From Citrus sinensis (Eukaryota; Streptophyta; Magnoliopsida; Sapindales; Rutaceae): a stretch of 64,000 nt of DNA. The stretch lies in the NCBI RefSeq assembly GCF_022201045.2, contig NC_068560.1, positions 21,283,501 through 21,347,500 on the forward strand, read 5' to 3'. A model generated the notes under the pieces. It worked only from the letters and a program-made list of their open reading frames with translations. It had not been told where the DNA came from and did no database searches. Shown here piece after piece: positions 34,691 to 47,085 of this stretch; the first letter of the stretch is position 1, and the number at the start of each line of letters is the position of its first letter. A program made the translations under genes and the position numbers.

Positions 34691-35374
34691 GAATTGTTGA
34701 TTTTTATTGATTAGAAATAAAATAAATTAAATTCTATCCAAACTGAAATTACAAAAACGACTGAAATACGACCAGTTTGACTGATTATAATTTCTAATTG
34801 AATTTTACCAAAACAGAACCATGATTAATTGCGTACACCTTGCATATTAACAATCAAAAGAGCTCTATGTTTGATGAAAATTTGGCATGGGCAAAGTGTC
34901 AATGTAGGAGGAATGATACCACTACCAGAAAAGAACACAACCTTCCTCCCTAGCATATAAATGTCAAGCAATTACAAGACTGCTAGCTAACTCTTAAAAG
35001 GTATTGAAGTCCAAAACAGAGCCACGATTGTCAGTTGCTCGTTTACTGCATTGACAAATGAATAGAAGCATGAATTTGATCATCATCATTAGTTCTGAAA
35101 CGAATTGGCTGACAAAAGGGGAACTAAATTCTGCTTGGGCAATGTGAAAATACGACAAAGCATACTAAAATCATGTGACGTGGGACCCGAAAACTTATAA
35201 CCACAACCCCGAAACAAAGTCTCAGAAATTTATAAAAAATGATACTACCAACCATACTAAAATCATGTGACGTGGGTCGTCAATCCTTGGTTCTTTTACT
35301 TTTTGACTTTTTGATTTTTTCCATTGACTTTAGAATTTGTTTTACTCCTCTCCGTGGCGGCACTTTACACTCGT
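34691..35374. repeat. duplicated upstream block of the MATH units
   Basis: 34740-35060 is closely similar to 45580-45900 and, in part, 51530-51720 (shared landmark AATTGAAATTCAAACATG in the latter two, and GTTTGATGAAAA in all three). It holds no gene. It marks the 5' edge of the tandem duplication unit. Confidence 0.7.
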
Positions 35375-35814
35375 CACTACTAAAAAAATAAAAATAGGCT
35401 ACTATAACAGATTTCTTGTGAGATACTTAAAAATGAATTATTTATCACAAAAATATGATAGATTCGTGATAGAATTTTTATAGATCATAGAAACATGATA
35501 GATTTGTAATAACTTATTTATCTATCACATACACATGATAGCATATTAATATTTAATGAAACGGTGAGTTTTGAATGGATTAATTTAGGCATAGAACAAC
35601 AATGTATCTTAAAACCACAAAAAAAAAAAAAACCATAAGTGGTAGACTCTCCTTTGACTTCAAATGACAAACCCTAATTTCTAAATCACGCTGCTGACAA
35701 AAAATTTGGTCCTCTACTGCGCTGCTTGCCGACAACAAATTGCCACTCTTCGTCTTCGTCTTCGTCTTTGTTAAGGAAGCTCATTTGAGCAAAATGGTCG
35801 GCAAAGCAGAGGAT

Positions 35815-36075
35815 TGTAACAGTTGCAGTTCATAGTTACAAGTTGATGACTTGGCATGCCAGCTGGCACCCGGTGGTTATATAGTTTCTTGTACACGTGA
35901 ATATTAGTTTTAGTTTTGTTATAGTAGCTATTAAGCATGTTTAGCATGTTTAGTTAGCTAAGCAAAATTAGTTGTGTAGATACGTGAGTATATAAAGCAA
36001 ACTCTGTACAGTTTCTTTTGTAATTTTTGATGAATGAAGTAGAAAACAAATTTCCAGAATCTTCTCATTTTCTCT
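35815..36075 (+). repeat. possible copia LTR fragment inside the CACTA element
   Basis: TGTAACAGTTGCAGTTC at the start, a TATA box (GTATATAAAGC near 35990) followed by a CTCTGTACAG-type start region and a TTTTGTAA polyadenylation-like stretch resemble an LTR layout. No matching target duplication is visible, so it may instead be a captured host promoter and leader. Confidence 0.3.
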
Positions 36076-37709
36076 CAATATTTTCTTAGTTTCCAAACGT
36101 CTTGATTCTTATCTGTCTTCATCCTTACTCTTCGATCTGCTGCTGCTACTACTTGCCGATGAACAACACGCACACGTTCAGCCAGGTCTTTACTTCCTCT
36201 TTTTTTTTTTATATTATATTCTTTTGATTTGATTTGATTTTTCTGTGATCTATACGCCGTTTATTTTGATCGATCTGATTGCTATTCTATGATGTTGTTT
36301 ATTTTTTGGTGAACCATTAGCTTTCAATTGATTTTGATTTATTTGCTAGATCTAGGGTTTTGTATTGGCTTATTAGTTTAGTAGTTATGTATCGACATGT
36401 TTTTTCCTTTAATTTTGATTTTTTTTACTTCTCTCATTCTAATTTAGATAATTTTAGGGTTATGCTTGAATTAATTATTCTTTTAATCAACTTAGGGTTG
36501 GATTTAATTGATTCTAAGTCTCATCTCTGTTCCCATTCAAAAAATAAGTACGCACAAATAGTTTTCATTTTATTCTCAGTCATTGCCATGTGATAATTTT
36601 GTTTCTTTGAATTAATTTATTTTATCTTCGGTTAATACACTTCTCTTTGAATTAATTTTGTTTGTTTGAATTAATCATGGCCATGTGATGAAGTTCATTT
36701 AGCATTGGGAAGAAAAAAGTAGATGAGAAGGAATATCATGTTCAAGAGATTAAGGACAACATGCTGGACTAATTATCGATTATTTTAAAATTATGTTTTG
36801 GCTTAAACTACCCATGTCACTAGCATTATTTCAAAATCTGAATAACCTCATCTCTTTCTCAGACTGAAAGGCTAGCATAGCATTGGGCTGTTGCCTTTAC
36901 TAATTGAGAAGTGAAGTTCTAAACAGTGGCTCTATACTGGAAACTTGGTTTCATCTGCGTTAATACTTTTGGTAATCTCAGAACAAGAACTGGAATCTAA
37001 ATAAGTAGTAGAAAAACTTTTATGTAATTGTCAAGATTTTTGATATCTGAATTTATGGATTAGTTAGATATCTAATTTCTTCACTTTTTAAAGTGGAAAT
37101 TACTAGTTCCTTGATGAGTATGATAAGTTTACTGCAAAATACTTGTCTAGGACGCCCTCTGCTATGATGGGCACTAATGTGTTGATTTCTCTGATTTCTG
37201 TCCTGGAAGAAACTTTTCATTTCTCTAATTTATGTTGTTGTTTTTTTAACCGTTGTTGCTATTTTAACTGCTAGTTTTTTTTTATTGAATTTAACTGCTG
37301 TTGGTTTTTTTTATGGGTTGATTATGTAATTTTATTAGTTGTTCTTACAGTTACAAAAAATATTAATCCAAATGTGCATGATTATATATATATATATATA
37401 GTTTGCATTAATATTAATGGAATAAATATAGAAAAAGATCATAAGTAACCATACCACACAAGTTGAGATTGTGTGGATATTATATCTTCAAAATACACAC
37501 CCAACTAGCTCTGGTGAGCTCTGGAGACTTTAAACTCGTTATTCGAAGCGTTTTGCTAATATCATTCATTTGGATTAGTTGCAAATAAAATTCATTGTTT
37601 CTAATTAGTAGCTAAATAAATTCACTATCCATGATGGAATTCTCCTACAATTTTAGGATTAACAAAGATGAATCATATGAAAAATTATAATAATGAAGGA
37701 GCAAAATAA

Positions 37710-37985
37710 GATATGGAATTATGGGAATTTGTTTCTGCCAGTATAGCAAAGGCCACAGATAACTTCTCAAGTTACAATAAACTGGGAGAAGGTAGATTTG
37801 GGCTAGTGTACAAGGTAATATTGTGGTATTCTGCTCATATTAAATCGTGTTTTCTTTTTATACTAACTAATTAGCATATATGTGGTACATAGGTAGAAAG
37901 GCAAGAAATTCCAGTTAAAAGGCTGTCAAAAGCTTCTAGACAAGGAATTTAAGAGTTCAAAAATGAAGTTACATTGATTGTTGTT
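37710..37985 (+). pseudogene. receptor-like kinase fragment captured by CACTA
   Basis: Exon piece 37710-37814 encodes SASIAKATDNFSSYNKLGEG then RFGLVYK with a /GTAATA donor: the start of a plant receptor-like kinase domain with the glycine-rich loop. After an intron, 37893-37985 encodes VERQEIPVKRLSKASRQGI, a TAA stop, then EFKNEVTLI, matching the subdomain II Lys strand (VKRLSK) of S-domain or cysteine-rich receptor kinases. The stop replaces the Glu usually found in QGxEEFKNEV. The rest of the kinase is missing. Confidence 0.88.
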
Positions 37986-38807
37986 AGTAATTATAGGTTT
38001 TTGTTACATATGTGAAATTCTTCATTATTCTTGATTATTGAAGTGTGTGATGACTCCTTATGAATTTGATTAACTATAAGTGGCCGATATGTTAATTTGC
38101 ATTTTTTTGGTACTCATCTTAATGTAATCTGTTTTTCAGGTGATGTTGGTGGCTTTTGAGAATTTACCATCAATATTTTTTTTATGGATTAATTGTTTTT
38201 CTAGGATGGGTTGGTGATTAGATATTGTAAAGGATTTATGAGATATTATTATGGATTTGATTCATCATGTATTTTGATGATGCTATTTGTTGGAAGTTTC
38301 GAGTGATTGAAATTTTTAGTATATGATGTTATTTGGTATTTAATAGTTTTTATGAATTTGAATGTAATTTTTATTTCAGTTAATTCAAGTTTTAAAATGT
38401 GATTTTTATTATTTCTATTTCAAAATTCTGGAATTTAAATAATAATAATTAGTATTATTATAATTTCAAAATAAAAAATAATAATTTTATTTTTCTTTAA
38501 ACCTTAAATCTCATGACAGAGAATACAAATCATTAATATATGGCATATTTTGAAGAAGCCCACCAAATTCAAAACAATTTAAATTACCCACTAAAATTTT
38601 CTATTAATTTCAAAAAGTCTTGCAAAACAACGTTGCATGGCTAATGACATATGTGTGATAGATATACATTGTCATGGAAGATGTGATAGATAAAATAATG
38701 TTATGGATTTATCGTAGGGGCTACAATGACACATAAAAACTTTGTCATAAGGGGGGTCGGATGACAAAAATTCTCTGTCATGGTAGCCCATCTTTCTAGT
38801 AGTGCGT

Positions 38808-39979
38808 GGAATAATTGTCTTCAATTGCTTCGCTCAATATATTACTAATAAAATGGAAAATACTTTGGCTAATGATATATAGTATAATCTCGGTACATTA
38901 ATAGTATTGGGACCATAAAAATTTTATTAATTTATCGAACATTAGTATATCAATAAATTAATTTATTAATATATCTTTATAAAACTAATATTGCATTCAT
39001 ATTAGGATTTTCTATGAAATATAAAGATATTATAATTAGAGAATTTAGTGATTTTGAGTTAGTATAATTAGATAATTTAATGATTATGTCACGTTGTACG
39101 ATAGGATCTTGAGTGAGTGAGTGAATTACTTGATAATCCTTTAGCTAGATTGCATGGTTAGATCAAGATTAGATGGTAACTTATCAAAGGAGACTTTTTT
39201 GAAGCAACTGATTGAATCAATCTCTCTCTTATTTTTCTTAATAAAACACGTAATACAACAATGGCTTCCAATATGGAAGGTGTAAAGAAAGTAGTAATGA
39301 TCGAAAAAACGCATAAAGCATTATGCCAGTATAACAAAGAAAATCATAAACATATCATATGTAATTAGTTTCAAATTAATTAATTATCAATTTATTTATT
39401 AATTAGGTCCTACAGAAAAATAATTTTCTTTTGAAAAAATATTATCCAATTAATATATCAAATTATTAATTTATCTTATTGGCCCCTAGTCGAAACTAAC
39501 AAAAATTATTATTTAATCAACGTCATCAATATTAATTTAATTGAGATTTTATTGTACTTGGTTTTCATTCTCTTAGTAATGGAATTATTAGTTCTCTTAC
39601 GTCCTAATTTTCTTTGTACCAATCACCACTTCTTTTTTTTTTTTTTTTTTTGGGAAATCAAAATCTTAGAAGAAAGAAGAATTATAGCCTAGAGGATATA
39701 ATAAACCTCACCCCTTAAGAGATGCATAAAACTAGAGCACCAAAATCACACTAAAAAGTTAACTGGACAGCATAAACAATAAACAACATAGCTGTACTTT
39801 TGAAAACCACAAGAGAAATAAATTTTCTACAGCATAAACAATAAACAACATAGCTATACTTTTGAAAACCACAAGGGAAATAAATTTTCTGACAGCTAAA
39901 ATAAATTTCCTAGATTAGGCTGGAAGGCAGTCAGCATCTCACAATCAAAGAACCCAATTGGAGGACAATTAACTGCTTG
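38808..39979. other. intergenic with an inverted-repeat element and duplicated 3' flank
   Basis: 38880-39556 has long imperfect inverted ends (AGTATAATCTCGGTACATTA versus AGTACAATAAAATCTCAATT, continuing with ATTAATA-rich matches), suggesting a MITE. From 39600 the sequence repeats the 3' flank of other MATH units (TTCTTTGTACCAAT, then AAATCAAAATCTTAGAAG). Confidence 0.5.
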
Positions 39980-40365
39980 TTATAATGACTCGGAAATTCC
40001 AAGCACGGTGACCTCAGCCTCCACCACGCAATCGTAATTCGCTAGAAACCCAGTCTCTGGCTCAGTTAACTTACTCAACGAAAGGAATATTTGAGAGCCC
40101 AAGGCAAAGGCTGGTGCAAGCACTCTCGTAGTATTAGTTGGATTTGGCTTCAATTAACTAAGCTGACTTACTAATTACATGTAAAGACAGACATCTTACC
40201 TCGAAAAGATATATGTTTTTCCCCCACTTGATCTAAGATTCGCAATGAATAATACTCTGCATATACTTTAACAGCCTCAACTGTGCAATCTACCAAAGCC
40301 AAGACCAGAGAAAGATGATTGCCATCACCACAGCCATTTCCCATGAGATAGAGCACTATCTTCCT
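39980..40365 (-). pseudogene. MATH exon 5-6 relic
   Basis: Exon 5 reads RKIVLYLMGNGCGDGNHLSL, VKVYAEY, then [12 protein letters not shown] with one inserted codon; exon 6 has lost its middle and retains EPETGF and the VTVLGIS end. No upstream exons follow; 40380 onward is unrelated. Confidence 0.8.
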
Positions 40366-40410
40366 GAAAACTAAAAAATATCTCCTGCAATAGGAAATCA
40401 CGAGTGTCAA

Positions 40411-42110
40411 TATGGATTGATGTTATGTTTTATTTTACTAAAACACAAAATATGATTTTTTGATTAAAAAGAAATTCATAGTTAATTTATCTCCTTAATA
40501 GATTCCTGTTTTTGTGGAAGTAGTAATGGATGTAACCATTATTCAAATAACTTTTCAAAATTATAACAATTATAGACCTCATCATAAGAAATCAATAAGT
40601 GAATATTATACAAACGTAATTAGTATGAAGTTGAATCAATATTGATGATGGACCGGAAATTCAAATCCAAAATCTTCACTAATTTGGCTTAGTAACTTTG
40701 CTGTTCAAGTTTAATAATTTTTGTGAAACTGCTCCTAAAATTAGGGAGAGCAAAGTGATATATATATTTGATGGACAATATAAATGCCATGTATCACCTC
40801 TACCCCATTTGATTTTTATATGAATTAATTTATTTGAACTTAAAGTTCAACAGGATTATTGTACAATGTGCATTGTTGATCAATTAATTGATAAACTCAT
40901 TGACATAGAGAATTAAAAAAAAATTACCACTAATATGGGTTGATGTCCTTGAAGGATGAAATGGTGATACAAAATAAATACACAAATACTTGAAGCTTGC
41001 TGCTTGCATGTAATACATCAAACAGTAAAAAATAATTTAAATCTCGGGAAAATGACAAAATCTTTTAAAATAATTAGGCGCACCTGAAGAGACCATGTTT
41101 GTATATAGAAACACATTTGATCTATAATTAGATTATTGAATATATTGCCCCTGGAAAGGCATACCAACTAATAAATGAATCTTAAATACTCTTGAAGAGG
41201 TAGATACTAAAAAACAAAGAGATTGAAATTGTCCTATAAAAGATGCTCATGTATACTAAAAAAGGCCGATCTTCAGTCCTTGCAAAGATATATGTATTAG
41301 AAATTTTGAAAGATCTCAATTGTGCATGTATATTGAAAGTGAGAAATATTTAATAAATGTTGGTACTTGGTGCAAGAGAAAAAATTGAAATTGACATTAG
41401 ATATTTGTCAATAAAATATAATTGTTATGATAAAAAATTTTTAGAATTCTAAATTACAAAATGTATAGATCATCAAATTATATGATTGGCCAAAATTGTA
41501 AAATATTTGGATTTGTAGTCCATACACTAAAGGACGTAAAATTAATTAGTGAATTTTTATGAATTTTGGACTTGTAGTCCATACACCTAAAGTCATAAAA
41601 TTTATTAATAAAATGTAAATCTAAACTGTAGTATGTCAAAATTAAATTGAAGAATTTATCTAATTATTTTTTAAGGGTAAAATACTTGAATCTGAACTGT
41701 TGTATCGCAACCACTGTGACTTCAATAAGATATTAGACAATAGTTCAGTACTAAGAAAATCTGAATAGTATGAATTAGTGTGACCATTGAGATTCACCAA
41801 AATTTTGAAACCCGGTCACCAATTTGTTATTCATTGTAATCCAGCAAAGGAAAAAAAATTAATAATAAATAAAGCTTGGTATATAAATTAAAAAAATAAT
41901 AATAATATTCCATGTGATCAGATTATTTGTTAATTAAATTCACTCTATTCGATCAAAGTACAACCAGGATCCCAATTTTCTGGTAGAAACAAGTAATCTC
42001 AGCAGCTTGCTTGGATTTATAATTTGGCTAACTTTGATGATCTGATCATTTTTAATTTGCTCATTAGCATATTGATTCAAACTTGGCTAAAGCTCCCAAA
42101 GTGGCTACAC
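40411..42110. other. intergenic, AT-rich
   Basis: No gene. 41700-41935 duplicates 31320-31560, showing that the duplication unit extends here. The phrase TAGTCCATACACxTAAA occurs twice (41515 and 41574), a short local repeat. Confidence 0.5.
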
Positions 42111-42113
42111 TAA

Positions 42114-42929
42114 TGCTACGTTTACTTTTGGATTGGAGTGGGAATCCTGAGGAGTGGGAATCCTTGGATTAGGAGTGTGGAGTGGGAGTGAGAGTAGGGT
42201 GTTTACTTAGACTAAATGAAAGTATGGATTGTCAATCAGAATCCTAATTATTTGTTTACTTTGTCTTGGATTGAGAGTAAATTATTTTAAATTACAATTT
42301 TATCCTTATGTACAGAATTATAATTTGTAATTAAAAAATTAATAAAAATATATTTGGAAAATAAAATAAATATTTTATTATATTTATAAATTAATAATAA
42401 TTACTAATATTCTTAATTATGTAAATCATAATTTTTTATTAATTTAAATTTAAATTATGTGAATAAAAATTATTAATAATAGAAAAACAAATGAAATATT
42501 ATTATTGATAATATAGTACAAAATTAATATTTTTTTAGAATAAAATATTTATTATTATTAATTAAATAAATAATTAATATTTATTAAAATTAATGTTTAA
42601 TATTATTAATTTAAATATAATATTTATTTATTTTTATTTTATTAAATTTAATAAAATAAATATGATATAATTTATTTTATTAAATATGATATTATTTATT
42701 TTATTAAATATTATTTATTTATTTATTTTTATAAGGATAAAATGGGAAGAAGAGGGAGTGGATTCCCACTCCCACCTCCCCCCATGGGAGTGAGAATCCC
42801 ACTCCCCACTCTAAAATTAGGTGAGACCCACGGATTCCCACTTCCACTCCTCCCTTTTTTAAGGTAAGTAAATACTGAAGTGGGAGAAATCCACACTCCA
42901 CACTCCCACTCCATAAAGTAAACACTGCC
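42114..42929. mobile_element. PIF/Harbinger-like MITE, 816 bp
   Basis: Ends TGCTACGTTTACTTT and (reverse complement) GGCAGTGTTTACTTT, each followed by GGAGTGGGA-rich sequence, flanked by TAA (42111-42113 and 42930-42932). The interior is extremely AT-rich (42340-42730) with no transposase. A 3-bp TAA duplication is typical of PIF/Harbinger. Confidence 0.75.
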
Positions 42930-42932
42930 TAA

Positions 42933-43429
42933 TTGCTTATTTATGGATTGGCAGCTTAGCTATGTTCCTGGGTCGTAATCCTCTTTATTTGTTTATTTAT
43001 TGTTTTTCCTTCACACTCGTTGGTTTAACAGCCTTCAGTTGCTTGGACTAATGATTATATACTTGGTTTTCATTCTTTTAGTAAGCGGAATTATTAGTTC
43101 TCTTACATCCCAGATTTCTTTGTACCAATTACTTCTCTCTTTATTTATTTATTTATTTTTTTGTTGGAAATCAAAATCTTAGAAGAAAGAAGAATTAGAT
43201 CCTAGAGGACATAATAAACCTTACCCCTTAATAGATGCATAAAACTAGAGCACAAAAATTACACTAATAAGTTGACAGCAGCAACAACAAACAACAAAGC
43301 TATATATATATATTTCATAAGAACAAAGCTATATTTTGGAAAACCACTAGAGAAATTAATATCCAACTTTAGCCAGGCAGTCAGCATCACACAGTAGAAG
43401 AACCGAATTGGAGGACAATTAATTACTTG
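42933..43429. other. 3' flank of the second intact MATH gene
   Basis: Carries the duplicated flank (TTCTTTGTACCAAT at ~43112; AAATCAAAATCTTAGAAG at ~43168). A short (TTTA)n run lies at 43140-43158 and a TA run at ~43301. No gene. Confidence 0.5.
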
Positions 43430-45314
43430 TTATAATGGCTCGGAAACTCCAAGCACAGTGACCTCAGCTTCCACCAGGCATACGTCATTCACTAGAAACC
43501 CAGTCTCTGGCTCATTTAACTTACTCATCGAAAGGAATCTTTGAGAGCCCAAGGCAAAGGTTGGTGCAAGGAACCAGGCTTTACCTGTTAGAGTAAAAGG
43601 AGCACTCTCGTAGTATTATTTGGATTTGCCTTCAATTAATTAAGCTGACTTACTAATTGCATGTAAAGACAGACATCTTACCTTGAAAAGATTTATGTTT
43701 TTCCCCCACTTGATCTAAAATTCGCAATGAATAGTCTGCATATACTTTAACAGCCTCAACTGCAGAATCTGCCAAAGCCAAGAACAGAGAAAGATGATCG
43801 CCATCACCGAAGCCATTTCCCATGGGATAGAGCCGTATCTTCCTGAAAAGAATTTTATGGAATTTAATTGTTCATTCACTAAAAACTTTGTCCCAAGAAT
43901 GTATTTACATCTATAATCTGATTTTAAAAAAAGAAATTGAATCTTTGATACCATTTGTGATTTCCAGCACTGAACACTTGCGATTCCTGACGTCCTTCGC
44001 CCAACTTTGAAAAGTTTTCAACCTTCCAAACATACTTAGAACTATATGCATATTTTTCCATGGATAGGCACTCTCCTTTGACTATGTTTCTTTCTTTAAC
44101 AAAGACTTCAGCTCCAAAAATACATGTATCCTCGACAAGGTATCCATTTGAAGCATCGTTGAAAGCTTTAAGCGGGATGAACTGATCAAAACCCCATTCA
44201 AGCTTCAATCCATTAAACCTTCTTTCCTTTCCCATGGCATCTATCACATTACAAGCGACCACCGATTATGCAATTGTTTATCTAAAAGACCAGAACGAGT
44301 TTCTGCTGCAATATTTTCTGTAAAACTTTATATGTACCAGCTAGACTGTATTTAATTTGTGAAATACTGACGATCGCACTAGATAAAATTTATAAACATA
44401 CGATATCGTCAAAATTGTCAAACATAGATCATTGGAAAAAATGATCAAGGTTAGCATTTCAAAAGTAGAATATAATATAACCTTGAACCACCAAGTAGTT
44501 GTCTTGGTTCTGATCAAGTAAAAATAAACGAAAAACTGCATAGACTTCCCAACCAAGAGTAACTGAATTTGTGTCTGCCACTGCTAAGTAGAGTGAAATG
44601 TGGTCTTGCACATTCTTGCTCTTATTTCCATTTGGATACAGTACAAGTTTCCTGCAATAATTAATTGATCAACATAAATACACTAATATATGATACTACC
44701 AAGCAAAGACTATGGTTCAAGAGTTAGGTTTGAATCCTGATCACATTAGGGATGAGGGTTGAGTTGTAGCATTTTTCTTATTATCATTATAGCTTAATGG
44801 CAACCCAAGTCTCTCCCATCTTTGTAAAGTAGGTTCGAACCCCAGATTTCATGTTTCAGCACAAGAGATTTTACCCAATTGAACTAAACGACACTCAACC
44901 CACAAGTTGAGGAGTTGTTTGATTATATATCAAGATGAAATAATAATAATGCTGACGATAATAACAAAAGAAAAGGTAGTGGCATAAGTTATTTAATTTA
45001 CAGCAATAAAGGAAAAAAATATATATTTATATATGTATATATATACCACTTGTAGCCTCCAGCTTCAAATGCTCCTGATTCGTATTTCTCATCAACTGCT
45101 TTTTCCGCAAGTACTGAAAATGATTTTATTTTGACAATGTAATGAGCCGGTGGTACATGTGAAGTGGATCTTGCAATGGCTATACATTCAAGCAATTTTA
45201 ATTAACACCCACTGATTATAAATAAAATAAACTGAAAATTTTAAGAATGTTGACCAAAAGAACGTGAAAGGTTTGAACATACATACCATCTTTGTCAACA
45301 AAGACGCTGTCCAT
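43430..45314 (-). CDS. TRAF-like protein with two MATH domains, intact paralogue
   Basis: Exons 45314-45287, 45179-45047, 44651-44482, 44240-43952, 43842-43682, 43584-43430. Lengths (28, 133, 170, 289, 161, 155) are identical to the gene at 31898, total 936 nt and 311 aa, no lesions. Starts [13 protein letters not shown] 1 includes [36 protein letters not shown] and [15 protein letters not shown] 2 includes [45 protein letters not shown] and [14 protein letters not shown]. The C-terminal exon differs most from its paralogue ([17 protein letters not shown] in place of the W-G-W-P motif), so the second domain has lost the Trp-Gly-Trp usually seen. Likely a soluble adaptor with unknown partners. 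Confidence 0.9.
44705..44925. mobile_element. tRNA-derived SINE-like sequence in intron 2
   Basis: On the minus strand GTTTAGTTCAATTGGG (A-box-like) and GGGTTCGAACC (perfect B box) are spaced as in a tRNA. The plus strand has a second tRNA-like pair (TATGGTTCAAGAG ... GGTTTGAATCC at ~44714-44740). Best preserved of the three intronic copies. Confidence 0.6.
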
Positions 45315-45906
45315 CTTTGTTAAATTGTTCATTTTTTTTCTTTTTTGGTAATTAAACTGAAGCCGGAGGCTGTAGACGCTACCTGGACGGTACTGTTTTT
45401 GTTGGCGAGGGCAAGGCACAAGGCTCTGCTACCGATCCTAGGGAAATAAATGGACTATTATTTATTAGGGTAACTTTTTTTTTTATTAAGATAAGGTAAC
45501 TTAAAATTTACTTAATTATCTTTTCAAAAAAAAAATTACTTAATTATAATCCTAAAAAATTAAGAAAATAAATTAAATCCTAACTAAACTGAAATTACAA
45601 AACGGCTCAAATACGACCAATTTGACTGATTATAATTTCTAATATAATTTTACCAAAATAGAATGATGACTACTTGCCCCTTGCATATTAACAATGAAAA
45701 AGATCTCTTTGTTTGATGAAAAATTGGCATGAATTGAAATTCAAACATGGGAAAAGTGTTAATGTAGAAGCGATGATACCAAAACAGAACATAACCTTCC
45801 CCCCTAGCATATAATGTCAAACAACAACTACAAAGACAGCTAGCTAGCTCTTCAAAGGTACTGAAGTCCAAAACAGAGCCATAATTGTCAGTAGCTCACT
45901 TATTGC
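45315..45906. repeat. upstream block of the MATH unit (duplicated)
   Basis: 45340-45430 has GC-richer sequence (TGAAGCCGGAGGCTG) repeated at ~51340; 45580-45900 repeats 34740-35060 and 51530-51720. No gene. Confidence 0.6.
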
Positions 45907-46887
45907 TAGGGATGGCAATGGGCCGGGCTCGGGGCAGAGATCATGATCCCCAAACCCGAGCTGGAAGCAATCTCCGTACCATAACCGAAAAACTTTAACT
46001 GGGGATATTCCCGATAATCCCATTTATTTATTTTTTAAAAAATTGATAATTTTGAATATTCGGGTCCTTCAAAAAAATTAATTATTTTGCATACATAGCT
46101 TTGAAAAAAAATTACAAATGAGCAAATTAATAGCCCAAACAACATTTCAAACGAACGAATTCAGCTATGAAGCATACCCGTAATTAATAACAAGATTATT
46201 TCAACACGAAACGAATTGATGATCATCCATCAAGGATATCCGTAATAACAAATCCAATATCACTGAACAAACTTGTACAATAATACCACTTAGTAATATT
46301 CAACCAAGTTTCAAAGAATACCTCGTCGCAAGCAAAGGCGCTAATTTCTAAAATTACCTTGACTGATCAAATGGCAGCGAAGGCGGCGACGGGTGGTTGA
46401 GTCCGGTGAGAAATGAGAGCGCCGGCGAGAAAGGGTTAGCGGCTTGCGGTAATGCTTGGTCTTTAGGCTAGAGAGTAGAGCGATGTTAACGGCGCAATCT
46501 TGGACTTTTGGTGTTGGACGCGACGGCCGGAAAGGGGAAGCTCCGTTGACCGTTGGAGACTTGGAGGTGGCGATGTCTAGCGTTTTGAGAGTGGTGGGTT
46601 TCGGTCTGGGTTTTAGTTTTCTGATGCCTTTTTTTATTATTTGATTAAACTTATTCGGAAAGCGCGTCGAGTAATTTTTTTTAATTATTTGATTAAATTA
46701 AATATTTTTTAATCGCGTGAATTCAAAATATATTTTACTTTTAAAATAAAAAAATATTTGGGTTCGGATTCCTGAACCCAAATGCAAAATACATTTGGGA
46801 CTTGGACTTACTTTTGAAACAGATCCGTTTTCAGTTTCAAAAAGGTTTGGGCTCATATCTGACCCGAGTTAATCTAAACCATCCCCA
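45907..46887. mobile_element. hAT-like element, 981 bp
   Basis: Starts TAGGGATGGCAATGGGCC and ends CCATCCCCA, flanked by CTTATTGC (45899-45906) and CTTAATAC (46888-46895), six of eight bases matching. TAGGGATGGCA ends are typical of plant hAT-type MITEs. The interior holds a GC-rich segment (46370-46600), possibly captured host sequence, with no credible protein. A truncated copy lies at 51718-52895. Confidence 0.72.
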
Positions 46888-47085
46888 CTTAATACTTTCT
46901 TCGTTTCAACTACTTTTTTTAAAATCAAAATCTTAGAAGAGAAGAATTACAGATTAGGGGATATAATGAATTTCTCCTTAAAGAGATGCAGAGAAATACA
47001 ACACCAAAATCACACTAAAAAGTTAGCTTGACAGCATAAACAATAAACAATGTAAGAGTTATTTTAGAAAATCACAAGAGAATAA

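Larger units (their letters stand above)
35375..38804. mobile_element. CACTA (En/Spm) element, 3.43 kb, non-autonomous
   Basis: Left end CACTACTAAAAAAAT, right end (reverse complement) CACTACTAGAAAGATGG, flanked by the 3-bp duplication CGT (35372-35374 and 38805-38807). The terminal regions hold repeated TGATAGAT/TCTATCAC-type motifs (35440-35545; 38650-38700), typical subterminal transposase-binding repeats. There is no transposase frame. Cargo includes a receptor-kinase fragment (37710-37985) and possibly an LTR fragment (35815-36075). Confidence 0.9.

Noticed and set aside
44705-44925. tRNA gene candidate with a perfect B box
   Set aside because: No cloverleaf or acceptor stem can be drawn, and copies occur in the same intron of three paralogues; SINE-like origin explains it better.
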